A stretch of DNA of 64,000 nt from Glandiceps talaboti (Eukaryota; Hemichordata; Enteropneusta; Spengelidae). Positions 24,412 to 37,400 of the stretch are shown here, one piece after another (position 1 is the first letter of the stretch; the number at the start of each line of letters is the position of its first letter). The notes under the pieces were generated by a model, which saw only the letters and a program-made list of their open reading frames with translations, had not been told where the DNA came from and searched no databases. The DNA is taken from positions 4,758,322 through 4,822,321 of the forward strand of contig NC_135570.1 of NCBI RefSeq assembly GCF_964340395.1, read 5' to 3'. The position numbers and the translations under genes were made by a program.

Positions 24412-26499
24412 TCACTGATCACTTTTGTAGGTTACCATGGCATCCACTTTGTGTATTGTTGTGGTAAATGATCTCAGTTTAACTTCTTGGGCCTGTGGTA
24501 TGAGTTGGGCACCGGATTCTGTCCACTTTTCAGGTACATCGGCATCTTTGTCTGTGTAGATCAGCAAATCAAACACAGCTACAAGAAAAACAATCAAATT
24601 TGAATCACAATGATGAAATGATACAAGGGATTGATTTATAATCACAACCAAGTGACACGTCAGTTGCTCTTCAGGAAATATCAGTGTTTGTTATCTATAG
24701 CAACACAACATCATCGGTCAAAGGTCCGAATACGTAATCTTTGAGTGGAAGTTTTGTTTCCTTGCTCTGCAATCAGATTTTGTGTAACAATATGTAACAA
24801 TGTTAATTCCAAACTCTGAGCATAAATAAATTACTGCATACAATTCAATGACATACTATACTTGTCAATTTGTCATATGACAGCAGGAGGGCATTGGCTA
24901 CTACTGATATATCCATCCTCTCATATCGGTAGTATACAATGCCCTCCTGTGGTCACGGAATAATGATCACAGTATAACTTACTCGCTCCTTCCAAAAGTG
25001 GTAAAAATGTAACAGATGCTGTGATTTGTCTGATAACTGCCTTGATTCCTTTGTTGATTTCTTCCTCCACTACTTTTCTAGGTTTGCTGGAATGAGATGA
25101 ATATATCGTATGAAGAATATGTAAATTCTATTTGTGAATGTGCTACTCATGTAACACATGAAATAACACATTGTTTTCAGACAGGCTGCAGTGATTGGCT
25201 TAGATTGTATCACATGGTATGAAGCAGTGACTCAAAGTGACCTCAATTTGCATGTTTGGAAAAACAATGTCATTCCTTCAGCCTTCTGAACAGAAGATGC
25301 AAGTTCAAGTGTCTTTCAAATTTGTCTTCTGAATGTGTATAGCACTTGATTTATCATTAATACAGAATTAACAAAACACATGTTGGGCAATGATAGTAAT
25401 GATCATATTACATATAAACTTTGTGTTCTAAGCTTGGATCTGCTTCCACTTTCTTACACTACAGAAGGGAATTGATTGATGTCAAGTTTATTGTCAATAG
25501 TTTGAATTGTAAATATGATGTCAACGTAGATAATTATATTTCTTTTAGGTATAATGACATCCTAACAACGAAAGTACCTTATTTTAAAACTCATATTCTA
25601 CTTTAAACAGAATTCATTCTATTTTGAACTCTTTGTCATTTGATATTTCACTTGTCATTATAAACAAGCATTTGAAGAATTTAAATACTCAGATTGCAAA
25701 TCATTACCATGAGCTACTCATGAACAAGTTTGATCATGAAAATCCCTGTACATGCAGGTGTCAGTCCGTCATTGTACAAAATGTTGTTGAATGTAATTTT
25801 ATCTTTGTTTCCATTTATTGTGCACTATAACTGTAGTCTTTTTTTTCTATGTATATTTGATTTGGGTCCACATTTATAGGTGTTCATCACCTGTGTGGAC
25901 TGCCTGACTTTTGTCAAAGTTAAATAAATAACAAAATGAAATAAAAAACATGTTAACCTACATGATTACATTCCCATACACGTATGCATTCTAACGTACA
26001 GCTATTAAACAGTTAGACTCTCTCACAGTCCTGGAAGCTTCGCATAAATAGCTAAAACTTGGGTTGTTTTGTATATATCTACTGCAATATTGTACTCATA
26101 TACTAGTATCCCTGTATCCCTAGCCCTGTACTGTGCGCCCTCATCGATCACATAGAGCTAACAGTGGTAGGAGCTTCACCTAACACATCAACAAAATGTT
26201 AGCCCTATGTGATCGATGAGGGCGCACAGTACAGGGCTAGGGATACTGGGATACTAGTATATGAGTACAATTATGCAGTAGAAATATACAAAACAACCCA
26301 AGTTTTAGCTATTTATGCGAAGCTTCCAGGACTGTGAGAGAGTTATTAAACAGTATGCTACATAATACTTACCTATCCTCTGTCACTGATTTATCACATT
26401 CTGATTCAATATCAAACTGCCATCTTTCTAATACTTCATTGGTGTCTAAGTCAGTCACAACTAACACTAACTTCTGAATGGTCTTCTTTAATAACCACT
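24412..26499 (-). CDS. MAD2L1: MAD2L1 spindle-checkpoint protein, last three exons
   Basis: MAD2 is the HORMA-domain protein that, bound to CDC20, inhibits the anaphase-promoting complex at unattached kinetochores. Minus-strand exons are 26499-26373 (WLLKKTIQKLVLVVTDLD, EVLERWQFDIE), 25086-24983 (KGIKAVIRQITASVTFLPLL) and 24578-24412 (FDLLIYTDKDADVPEKW, LRSFTTTIHKVDAMVTYK, then TGA). All junctions have consensus splice sites and matching phases (AG|C, A|CT). The 131 visible residues equal the length of human MAD2L1 from its WLYK to the C-terminus, so nothing is inserted or deleted overall. The safety-belt segment (IHKV) is intact. The first ~74 residues are not found between here and the ceramidase gene. 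The entry phase at 26499 (two leading bases AG) shows at least one more 5' exon is needed. Confidence 0.9.
24881..24953. repeat. Short hairpin in a MAD2L1 intron
   Basis: CAGGAGGGCATTG pairs with CAATGCCCTCCTG, and TACTACTGATAT with ATATCGGTAGTA, giving a stem of about 26 bp with a short loop. It is probably a tiny MITE. Confidence 0.6.
25421..25945 (+). mobile_element. Probable LINE 3' fragment
   Basis: Broken frames carry text resembling the end of a LINE ORF2 (a RRELIDVKFIVNSLN-like stretch and a Cys-rich end CTCRCQ), and the segment ends in an A-rich aaataaataacaaaatgaaataaa tail. Stops and shifts are frequent. The call is tentative; it sits in a MAD2L1 intron. Confidence 0.35.
26014..26343. 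mobile_element. Foldback (MULE-like) element with 11-bp target duplication
   Basis: Two ~150-bp arms are nearly perfect inverses around a ~40-bp loop (26155-26197). The outer ends are TAGACTCTCTCACAGTCC and its inverse. The 11-bp TATTAAACAGT occurs on both sides (26003-26013 and 26344-26354). Long TIRs with a 9-11 bp target duplication are typical of Mutator-like elements. The insertion ends 18 bp from the MAD2L1 exon edge at 26373. Confidence 0.8.
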
Positions 26500-26589
26500 C
26501 TGCAAACAAAATTACAACAAATTTGATTAGAGTTAGGGACTTCTACAATGTCACACAAGATCAATAAACAATGTTTGTCTGTTGGGGGG

Positions 26590-27560
26590 GGGGGGGTCTT
26601 CAATGGATTGCTGAACTTCATTTTCTCACTTCTAACCAAATTTAGAAAACTTTCACGTCTTCAACAATAACCAGTTCTGTATTTAAACTGAGATGTTGAT
26701 AAGTTGATTACAATTTACTGCTAATGTGATATACAGTGCTGGTACTATTTTATTGTGTTTACTATTTCTTATAACTTGGCCCCACTTTTCAGTTTCGTAC
26801 CCACTAACAGGTGGAACGGGCGCTATGCATAAATTAACGACCACATGGAAACTGAAATTGACAAGACACTTTGAAAATCACAACATACGAGGGCCACTAA
26901 CAGAAATATACAACACCAAACAATTCTAAACGAAAACTGGTAATTCTCTGTGCACTAGTGTGGAGCCACCCGGGGTTCTTTTTGTTTGGCCCCTCCTTCA
27001 AATGTCAATCAAGATGACGTTCCCACACCAGTACAAAGAAGTTTACCACAACTAAAAGTTTACAAAATTCTGAGTGACCGCTCAGATACGGGAGGCCGAC
27101 TACGCCAATTGTTGTAATCAAAGCCGAGGTGACGTTGTCTTACCTGAACTGACTATCGTCTAGTCTTGCTGCTAGACGTTCGGGCTTTCTTTCGATGCTA
27201 TAACTATAAGCGAACGAAGTTCGCATGTGAGGGCTTGCCCGAACACGATGTTCCATCCTCGATAGCGTTGTTCGGCTAGCCGGCTGTGTGTCGTATTTTA
27301 TCGGAAGAACATCCGAGGGCTAGCTGATAGAATCGTCATACACCAACGCTGTCTGTAAATCGTCCTACGGGATTTTCAGGGTGATACGATTATAGTTGAA
27401 GTCCTCCGCCGTTGATGGCGTCCTATGGGTTGCACCATTATCGCTATGGTAGGTGCCCCTCTGGAAACCGTTCATACAACACTATTGACTTGACTCATCA
27501 TGCCTGAATGACATGAACAGGTGTAACTGTAAGGGCAATGTTATTCACCTCACTGTGTAA
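26590..27560. other. Non-coding, includes CpG-rich repeat 27050-27480
   Basis: No MAD2L1 5' exon is apparent. The CpG-rich segment shares TAGTCTTGCTG, TAGACGTTCGGGCTTTCTT and a GTTCGGGC/GCCCGAAC inverted motif. A decayed relative with C-to-T changes lies at 61480-61600. Confidence 0.5.
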
Positions 27561-27651
27561 ATATCTAGAATGCTGGGCTGGATATACAAAGGGTAGGAAG
27601 CATGACCGTCCATGACATTTTTTTGTAGTATTTATTAAATTTCTAGTTCTC

Positions 27652-27996
27652 CTAAGGTGGCTATATGGATAAGGATTGGGTATTTATTTTGGATTTTTAA
27701 TTTATAAGACAATATTATCATGGCTTCCCACCTGAAAAATCAATCTGAAACAGCATAGAACAAGCCTGTGTTTGTAACTCAATACATTGTAAAAAGCTAA
27801 ACAATGTGTAAAAAATTTGTTATTGTACGTACAATAACAAACTTTTTTATCAGTCTTTTGCTATGCATTGAGTTACAAACACAGACTTGGTATTATGTTG
27901 TTTCACATTATTTTTTCAAATAGGACGCCATGTAACATTGTTTTATAAATTAAAAATCCAAAATAAATACCCATTCCTCATCCATATGGCCACTTT
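27652..27996. mobile_element. Foldback element family F, copy 1
   Basis: The left arm runs GGTGGCTATATGG, then TATTTATTTTGGATTTTTAA and TTTGTAACTCAATACATT; the right arm is the inverse and ends CCATATGGCCACTT. The centre is a palindrome TTATTGTACGTACAATAA. Arms are ~165 bp. Confidence 0.8.
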
Positions 27997-28029
27997 GACA
28001 CAACATCTTCATTGAACATTGGGAAACTG

Positions 28030-28290
28030 TGGCACAATGACCCTTTATACTTCCTCAACTCCCTGGGGAGTATACAATCTATTGCAGCCTTTATAAGCGC
28101 ATAGGATTAAAGCATTCATATTGTAATCTCTATCCTACCAGGTCACCAATTATACAGCTGGGTTGCACAATCATGGTTCAAATCTTGCCCAAGGACTTTA
28201 GCCACTCAGAAACAAATGGCAGAGATGGAGCTCGAACCTGCAACCTGAAGATTACAAGTCAGCCACTCTAACCATTCACCCATCATAACT
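28030..28290 (-). mobile_element. tRNA-derived SINE (Thr-like head plus body)
   Basis: On the minus strand the head reads TGGGTGAATGGTTAGAG (A-box region), CTTGTAA (anticodon loop, TGT) and GGTTCGAGCTCC (B box). The body follows with CTAAAGTCCTTGGGCAAGAT, a CCCAGCTGTATAATTGGTGACCTGG-like core and TCCCCAGGGAGTTGAG. The core resembles the conserved central domains of widespread metazoan SINEs; I cannot name the family for certain. Confidence 0.7.
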
Positions 28291-29676
28291 TCACAACCAG
28301 CAATGTACAGATTACAAGTCAGCCACTCTAACCATTCAACCATCATAACTCCACAACCAGCAATGTACATATTACAAGCCAGCCACTCTAACCATTCAAC
28401 CATCATAACTTCACAACCAGCAATGTACATATTACAAGCCAGCCACTCTAACCATTCAACCATCATAACGCCACAACCAGCAATGTACATATTACAAGCC
28501 AGCCACTCTAACCATTCAACCATCATAACTTCACAACCAGCAATGTACAGATTACAAGTCAGCCACTCTAACCATTCAACCATCATAACTTCACAACCAG
28601 CAATGTGCAGATTACAAGCCAGCCACTCTAACCATTCAACCATCATAACTTCACAACCAGCAATGTACATATTACAAGCCAGCCACTCTAACCATTCAAC
28701 CATCATAACTTCACAACCAGCAATGTACAGATTACAAGTCAGCCACTCTAACCATTCAACCATCATAACTTCACAACCAGCAATGTGCAGATTACAAGCC
28801 AGCCACTCTAACCATTCAACCATCATAACTTCACAACCAACAATGTACAGATTACAAGCCAGCCACACTAACCATTCAACCATCATAACTTCACAACCAG
28901 CAATGTACAAATTACAAGCCAGCCACACTAACCATTCAACCATCATAACTTCACAACCAGCAATGTACATATTACAAGCCAGCCACTCTAACCATTCAAC
29001 CATCATGACTACACAACCAGCAATGTACATATTACAAGCCAGCCACTCTAACCATTCAACCATCATAACTTCACAACCAGCAATGTACATATTACAAGCC
29101 AGCCACTCTAACCATTCAACCATCATAACGCCACAACCAGCAATGTACATATTACAAGCCAGCCACTCTAACCATTCAACCATCATAACTTCACAACCAG
29201 CAATGTACAGATTACAAGCCAGCCACTCTAACCATTCAACCATCATAACTTCACAACCAGCAATGTACAGATTACAAGCCAGCCACTCTAACCATTCAAC
29301 CATCATAACTTCACAACCAGCAATGTACAGATTACAAGCCAGCCACTCTAACCATTCAACCATCATAACTTCACAACCAGCAATGTACAGATTACAAGTC
29401 AGCCACTCTAACCATTCAGCCATCATAACTTCACAACCAGCAATGTACATATTACAAGCCAGCCACTCTAACCATTCAACCATCATGACTACACAACCAG
29501 CAATGTACAGATTACAAGCCAGCCACTCTAACCATTCAACCATCATGACTACACAACCAGCAATGTACAGATTACAAGCCAGCCACTCTAACCATTCAAC
29601 CATCATGACTACACAACCAGCAATGTACAGATTACAAGCCAGTCACTCTAACCATTCAACCATCATGACTCCATGA
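28250..29676. repeat. 60-bp minisatellite, ~24 copies in perfect register
   Basis: The unit is exactly 60 bp, begins agccactctaaccattcaac and contains cacaaccagcaatgtacag. Copies differ at a few positions (gtacag/gtacat/gtgcag, ataact/atgact) with no indels. Because 60 is a multiple of three, both strands stay open for over 450 codons; these are repeat translations, not genes. On the minus strand the unit contains the 5' half of the adjacent SINE's tRNA head (A box through anticodon loop). Confidence 0.9.
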
Positions 29677-31113
29677 CCATCATATCATGATAATCAAAGC
29701 CTCTGATCACATTCATATGAACGTATATACCACAGGGTACAGCAAGCATGTTGGTGATGATTTGATTTGATATTTGTGGTTGAATAAAACTGATTTTTTT
29801 GTTATTTTTCTATTCCTGTGTAGTCTTTTAAGTCTTCTGATGGAATAATTCCTCCCCTTAGTGACTTAATAAAGACACTGTCCTTTCTTCTATTCAGTTC
29901 CCTTCATCTATTAAAATGAAAACACTTCACATCTTATAATTACCAAGGTATCGGTTTCACTCACAGTTTACCTACCATCATATCCTATGGGAGATTATCA
30001 CATCATCTAAACATGCATTCACATACTGATTACACATTTGTGCCAGGTTTGGTTGAAATCATATGTCTGAGATAATGTCTGTGGTGGTACTGGACTGATG
30101 TATGGGACCCAAATTAGTAGTCACCTCCATCCAGGCTCTGCCTATTGGAGACTAATAAGACACTCTATATTTACACAATCAGGTGTATATTAATGCTCCA
30201 TGTTGCAAACACATCAAAAAGCAGAATATTTCACATTCTCTTAGACTGAAGTATGATATCACTTTATCATATCCATCTTACCTTATTTGAAAAAAGATTC
30301 CAACATTACCCCACACAGAAATGAAACACCAAACTCTAGTGATAATTGATCTCATTATGGTGTTTATCCTTCTTTACCTGTCAAAGTCTCAAACTCCCTG
30401 GTTTAATCAAATCCAGGAATACAAATAACATCTGAGTGATTACATGACGGCTCCATCATTTTCATCACTTGCCACCATTTACAAGGATTAGGGGTGTTTG
30501 CAATATTGGTATATTAATATAATTAATATTATATCACTGCATAACTTATGAATATTAATAGATGAGGCTAATAACCTGGATCTGGTCAAGTCATGTTGAT
30601 AGCCCCATCAAATGTCTATGGCAAAAAGATATCATGTTTTTTTCAGTTCTATACTGACATTTCACATCTCTTGTGTAGAAGCTCAAAGACAACAAACTAA
30701 TTCTATTTAAAATGTCACAAAAATCATGAATAAAAATTAGATTGAGATATTGTTTGTAAAATGTCATTCAGTTTATATGCAAATCAGGTATGTTATGTGT
30801 CCGAGTCACCTTTTGCATTGTTTCGTTATTTCAAGAAAATTACAGCTTACTAGTTCTGTCTCAGGATTGAAATGCTCTGTTTGTAAAATGTTATTTGGTA
30901 TATATGCAAATTAGGTAAGTTATGCTTCTGAGTTTGCATCGTTTTGTTATTTTTATCAAAGTTAAAATTACAGCTTACTAGTTCTGTCTTAACATAAAAC
31001 ATAAAGCATAAAACATAAAAAATCACAAATAAAAAATAAGATTGAGCTGTACTGTTTATAAGATGTAAATCAGTTTATATGCAAATTAGGTAAGTTATGC
31101 TTTGCTATTTGCA
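29677..31113. other. Intergenic between MAD2L1 and ceramidase, including ceramidase 3' UTR
   Basis: No exon is supported. Three related segments (about 30720-30850, 30870-30990 and 31020-31110) share attgagat, ttatatgcaaattaggtaag and agcttactagttctgtct, a diverged tandem family that runs up to the ceramidase stop codon. A minus open stretch at 29835-29900 (LRGGIIPSED) looks protein-like but is unassigned. Confidence 0.45.
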
Positions 31114-31385
31114 TTATTTCGTAATTTCGAAAATGGCAGACATTCCACTGTAGGAGGTGATTGAGCCAGTGAAATGCTTGGAGTAACCAATGTGATGTAT
31201 GCGATAAGAGCCAGGTTCCACTTCAGCAGGAATATCCCAGTATATATTGACCTGACTTTCACCAAGTAAGAGATGTGTACGAATCCATTGAAACCTGGAA
31301 AAGATAAAAAAGTATTGACAATTTGAAGAAAGATATCTGTTTAAGATATGTTAGATTATAAGTGGTGGTGATGATGGTGGTGGTA

Positions 31386-31417
<32 letters not shown>

Positions 31418-31435
31418 GGTAATGATGATGACAAC

Positions 31436-31471
<36 letters not shown>

Positions 31472-34400
31472 AATGATAAAACTGCATACTCATTTACCTA
31501 GTACACCAGTCTCCATCATTGTATACTTGTTTCCATTTGCCATCTTTGTTCTTGTAATCAACACTCAGAAAGTTTTCTTCAAGCTAAATAAAAAACAAAA
31601 CATACACCTCTAATTGTAAGTATAACAATGTGTGTATGGTTCTCATAATTAATGACTTGATAACAACAGTAACATTAAAGTGTTCATGAAATGCTGATAA
31701 TTTCATTAGTTTATGATCTTTATTTGATTTATTTTATATCCAGGTTGACCAACGGGAACTAGTCCCATTTACAGACTCCTTAAAATACAGCAAAATATTT
31801 TAGCCAAAGAATGAAGGAAATTGGGTTAAAATCCTCGATATTGAGAGCATCAGCTAGAAAAATCACAATCAGGTAGCTGGACACAATTCTACATGTGGGA
31901 ACATGATTAGGAATATGTGTAGGAATTCTTAATAGCAATACAGTACATGGGGTGAGGGAGGGAAGGGGGAGGGAGAGGGAGGGGAGGGGCAGCTCCATCC
32001 TAATTTCTATGTATAAGTAATCATATGTTAACAAAACTGTGCATTTCAAAGTCAAATATTTTGAGAGGACTTTAGCCTTGCTTCTTTAGTAGGTCCATAG
32101 TATAATGTCAAACTAAATTTGGGGGTTAGGAATGTATACTTTTATGACAAAATTATAGTAGACAGATTCTACCTGAAAAGTTGTAGGAGTAATCATCTTA
32201 GACATAATTGAACTAACTTACATTTGGACTGTTTCTTGGATTGGCAGATATAAATGACACCAGCACGGTTGAATTCTGTAGAAAATGAGAAAAACAACAA
32301 ATGAATGACTATGTGAAAGTTCTCAGACTATACCATGGCCAGTATGTGTTCCTACTCTTATTGGTCCAAATTAATAGTAGACATGACTTAGGCTTAGTGT
32401 TCCACTCATGTAACATGACATTTTTTACACACATTCAGTCATCTTCAATCACAAAAGAAACAGTTTAATACACTGGTGCAATACACAGTTGGGATGTAGA
32501 AGTAGTGAAGTTGATATGCTGATTATCAGTTGGAAAATAAACAATTGCAGCCATTAAAATCATCAAGAACATATGTACTGTTTTCATGAGAAGCCTGTTT
32601 TACTGCACTGTGAATGAATAGCAATGCTTATCCTGCTGTGTTTATTGTGTCTCTGTTATTGTTAGTCTAGAGTTGAAATATGTCTATCTTTGTGTCAAAA
32701 ATGTAATGTTCCATGAGTGAAACACCAAGCCTACATCATTTCTACTGCACACTGAAGACACTTCATTACATGGATCATGTAAAAATAAGTCATTCTCAGT
32801 ACGTACATGCCAGCAATACAAATCATTACGGAAACAGATGTACATTTCTCATTATACACATGTTGACTGATCGTGAGGGCAACATCATACGTCTGTTTCC
32901 TTGAGGGACTGTGGGTCACCCCAACACAGACACTGTTTCCCAAGGGTGAAGTCCAGACCAAATGACCATGTATTGACAAATCACAACATAAGGATTAGCC
33001 GTGCTACAATACGAAATGTATCACTTTTGTATTAAATTAAGGATCCACATGTGTCCAATATTCATGGCAGATACAAAGGAGAATAAAAATGATAAAGATA
33101 TGATACGACAGTATCAACTTACCACGGTGTATTTGGACTTGACATCTGTGATGACATCACCAAACTCCTTGCCTATTGGAGCTCTATCAAAGATCACCGG
33201 TGGCAACAGAGATATCTGTTGATCTAGGAGAAATGGTGGTGAGGGACCTGGAGACACAGATTTGCCCTAGAAATAAAGGAATAAAGAAAATGATATGTTT
33301 AATTATTCATTGATTAGTACTCAAAGGATACATAACTTACAGCTCACATCTGTACAGAATAAATAAAAACATGAAACACAAAATCCCTAAAAAAAAACAG
33401 TGAAAGGGTGAGTAAAAACAAAGACAAGCTACACATATACACAAATATAACTTGGCCCATCAATTTAACAATCTGACAGCTGAGGGCTGACGGAACAAAA
33501 CTCTTTCTGTATCAAACTTTGGAGCATCTTTGACCAGATGGGAGAACATCAATATATGCATTTAAAGTGGATGTTTATTGTGCACAGTATTGCACAATCA
33601 GTAAGGGTCACAGAGAGAGCAAGAATATGATAACAAATAGTGGCTTGTTACTAAATTTAATTTTAGTAAAAGTTTGCTCTCACTAATTCATTGTAAAATC
33701 TTGAGTATAATTATGTATACATGGCTCTCAATCTCATAATGATACTTTTGGAATTCTGAGCTCTTTAAGTCATTGAAGTCTGAAAATATCTTAATACTAA
33801 ATATAGCAGTTGAGTTGTTCCTTAAATGGAAAGGTGTACTTGTCCACTTGAACTGGAACTTATAGATAGAGGTCAAGGTCAAAGATCAAGGTCGGTTAGA
33901 AAGCTCCTTATGGATAAAACAAGTCTAAACATTCAAATGAGGTCTCTAACTATTAATCTTCCAGAGTTAGTGAGCAACAAATGTGAAATTTTTATGACAA
34001 ATATGGCCGCCATTCAGCCACTATTGCAAAGATATAGACTCAAAGTGATGTGCATATAATGTGGACTACTCAGTATCTGACATTTGTGCCAAGTTTGGTT
34101 GAAATCAGCTCAAAGCATTTCAGCGATAGGTCTGCCATGGATGTATGCATGCACACAAAGGGACAGAACCCAATGTAGTAGTCCCCCTAGGACTATGCAT
34201 ATTGGGGACTTCAAAGTGCATACTTACTTTTGCTAGGGCTTCAGCAAGTATTTTGAACTGTTGGATATATGCCTCAAGTGTATGTGGTCCATAGATAGTG
34301 GAGGCTCCTTCATAACGTTGAATCTGTAGGTTTGTCCCAGGGATAAAAAAAATGTACATAATGGTTACTGTAAACCTAGATATATTCACTACTAGAAAAT

Positions 34401-37400
34401 TATGCAATTTTACAGTCTTCAGCTAGTTCTCAAAGATTAATTTTTACTAATTACCAAACTGTTACATCATGTTTATGTACAAGAAGGTATTTTAGTCACT
34501 ACTTATTATCAGACTGGTACATTGTGTTCATGTACAAGAAGACATTTTAGTTACTACTTATTTTTGCGTTTTTTGTAGTCCAGTGAAATAAACAAAAATA
34601 AGTCTTTAATGAAAATTGCCAAGTTTTTAGTATTTCATCAAAAAGCCAAGAGTGCAATCGCAGTCAGTCATACATTTAGCACTTTTCAAATGTCTATTAG
34701 AAGGTCCAGTTTTGATAAGGATTACAGTTCTGGCAGATCTAAGAGCTATAGAAACATTTAACCCATAACAAAAACAACACAGTAATTATGATACTATGTA
34801 ATCCTTATCGCTTCACAGATAAATGCAAGAAGCTGCGATTATATCTCCCTTGCGCATGGCCTACAAAGGCAACCTATTATGGTTACAATAAATATATTTA
34901 ATGCAATATATCGTCTGACCTCGCTGCTTTCAAGATGTTAGAAGTTGTAGTTTTTGTAAGACTAACAAGTTGCACATGCGACAATGAATATTCATGGACT
35001 CTGAGTTCATACTTAGTAATGAAAATTTCTACCTACAGAGTCAAACTATTTCTTGGAAGTGAAGCCAAAATTTTTGTTGACATCTCATTAGCATTGCCAG
35101 GGTGTATTACATCAGCTGCTCCTCTCAAGCTCATTTCAAGTGTTTCTTCTGGGATACGTGACAATAGCCGATTCTAGTACGACACCCCTGACGATGCTGA
35201 CAAGATGTCAGTGAAAATTTTGGATTCATTTCCAAGAATTTTTTTTGATTCTGTGGGTAGAAATTTTCATTACTAAACTTGTACACATACGTTTAAAATC
35301 ATGCACTTCTCCTAAAATAAACTTGTAATTTCTCCTGTTTTGACTGACGTAAACATTCTAGGCAAACAAATTGTACTTGCAGATTTTTTGACATTTTTCT
35401 TAATAAAAAGGATTCATTTTCTAAGAGTGCAAAATTTATTTTCACCTGGTATTCTTCATTGGTTGTTATGTAATGAGTGTAGACATTGGACAATCCTGAA
35501 ATAACAACATGGGTATCTTCTGACCAGCCATTGGCTATCAAAGTCTGGGGATTGAAAATCATTAATAATTTGAATCAGTCAGTCAGTTAGTCAATCAGTA
35601 GTCAGTCATCAGTCACAGTCAGTCAGTTAGTCAGTCAGTCAGTCAGTCAGTCAGTTAGTCAGTGAAACTGTTAGTCAGTCTGTCAATCAGACAATCCATC
35701 AATCCATCAATCAATCAATCAACCAATCAATCAATCAATCATCAATCAATCAATCAATCAGCCAGCCAGTCAGTCAGCCAGTCAATCAGTCAGTGAAACT
35801 GTTAGTTAGTCAGTCAGTCTGTCAGTCAGTCAGTCTGTCAATCAGACAATCAATCAATCAATCAATCATCAATCAATCAATCAGCCGGACAGCCAGCCAG
35901 TAGTCAATCAGTCAGTCAGTCAGTCAGTGAAACTGTTAGTCAGTCAGTCATCCAGCCAGTCAACCAGCCAGCCAGCCAATCAATCAATCAATCAATCAGT
36001 AACTAATAAACAAATAAACACACCAATCAATTCCACTGTCATTAAAAATAATCTCAATTACTCTGTGTATACACTAACCTGTTTAACAGCATCTCTAGTC
36101 CGTCTTCCAGACATGGTACTATATATGTATAATACAAATATACACAGGTTTAGTCAAATTTTGGAATACTCAACATTGTAGGGTATATCTTGTACGTACA
36201 GGTTGTCATGATGATACTACACAACTTAGCATAAAATAATATAAAGATCTAAATGGTCAAATGATGGGTCATATCCTTCACCTAATTCCAGAGATTGAAT
36301 ATATCCAATGTGAAAAGGAAAGAAAGTTATCAATTATACTTGTTTGTGTTTGGAGCAAAAGTTCAATTCAATGATTTACAAACACAGATGAATTTTGATT
36401 TGAAGGAAACAAGAATTGGTAAGTAAAACTGACACGTCTAAAAATTTCCAAATTCTTCTTTACATATAATAATAATGAGAAAAGATAAAAAATTGTGTGT
36501 TTCCGATAACCTGACTGACCCTAGTTTAAACCGCCAACCCTAAACATTTTTCATTTAAAATAAAAACATAAGAATTTCTTTGTCTTCTTGATCTTCATAC
36601 ACATCTGTTTTCTTTCCCAAGTCATGCCTGTACATATTTCATCAAACTATCACAGAAGGGCTGGGGTATTCTGACTGACATTTTGGTTTTGGGTCGAAGC
36701 AATGTTTTTCCTAAAGCAGTGACCTGTGTATTGACAATGTTAACGTTGAACGGGTGACAGAATATAGATACTTAGGAACAATCTTGGATGACAAGTTAAA
36801 TTTCAAGGCCAACACAGATTCCATTCACAAGAAATGTCAATCTAGATTTTACTGTCTACAAAAAAACTAAAGGCCCTAAATGTAAATGCCAAGGTGTTGC
36901 AGACATTCTACAGAAGTTTTATTGAATCAGTTCTAACATTTTCTGTTCTGGTTTGGTAGTCTAAGGACTAGCTACAAGAATGTCTTGAACAAGATTGTAA
37001 ATGAGTGCAGTAAAGTAGTGGGCGAAAAGCAAACTAATTTGAATGAATTGTTTACATCTCATGCACAGAAAAAAGTTACGGAAATGATAAATAACAAAGG
37101 CCACGTTATGTCTCAACACTTTGAACTTCTGCCATCAGGGGATGATTTCATATCCCAAAATTGAGAACAGTTAGAACCAAATCAAGTTTTGTGCCCACTT
37201 CAGTCAGAATATTAAACCAAACTAGATGATTTTTTAAAAGGATATTTACTCTACATTGCTTTGTTTTATCAACAACTCTGACTTATACAGGTCTATACAG
37301 TGGAATATTTACAAGATTTTAATGGCAAACTTTGTTATTTATTGTGTGTTTAAATTATGTATTGGAAATCTTTTAAAGTTTGTATTTTGTTTTTTAAGAT

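Noticed and set aside
26726-26929. 67-aa plus-strand ORF ending ENHNIRGPLTEIYNTKQF
   Set aside because: No recognised family; probably a mobile-element remnant or chance.
29830-29905. Minus-strand open stretch with LRGGIIPSED, briefly considered as the MAD2L1 GIYPSETF region
   Set aside because: Only the PSE residues agree; surrounding residues do not match MAD2 and no proper splice sites frame it.
33826-34059. 77-aa plus-strand ORF
   Set aside because: Lies in a ceramidase intron within a dispersed repeat (gtgccaagtttggttgaaat is also near 30045).
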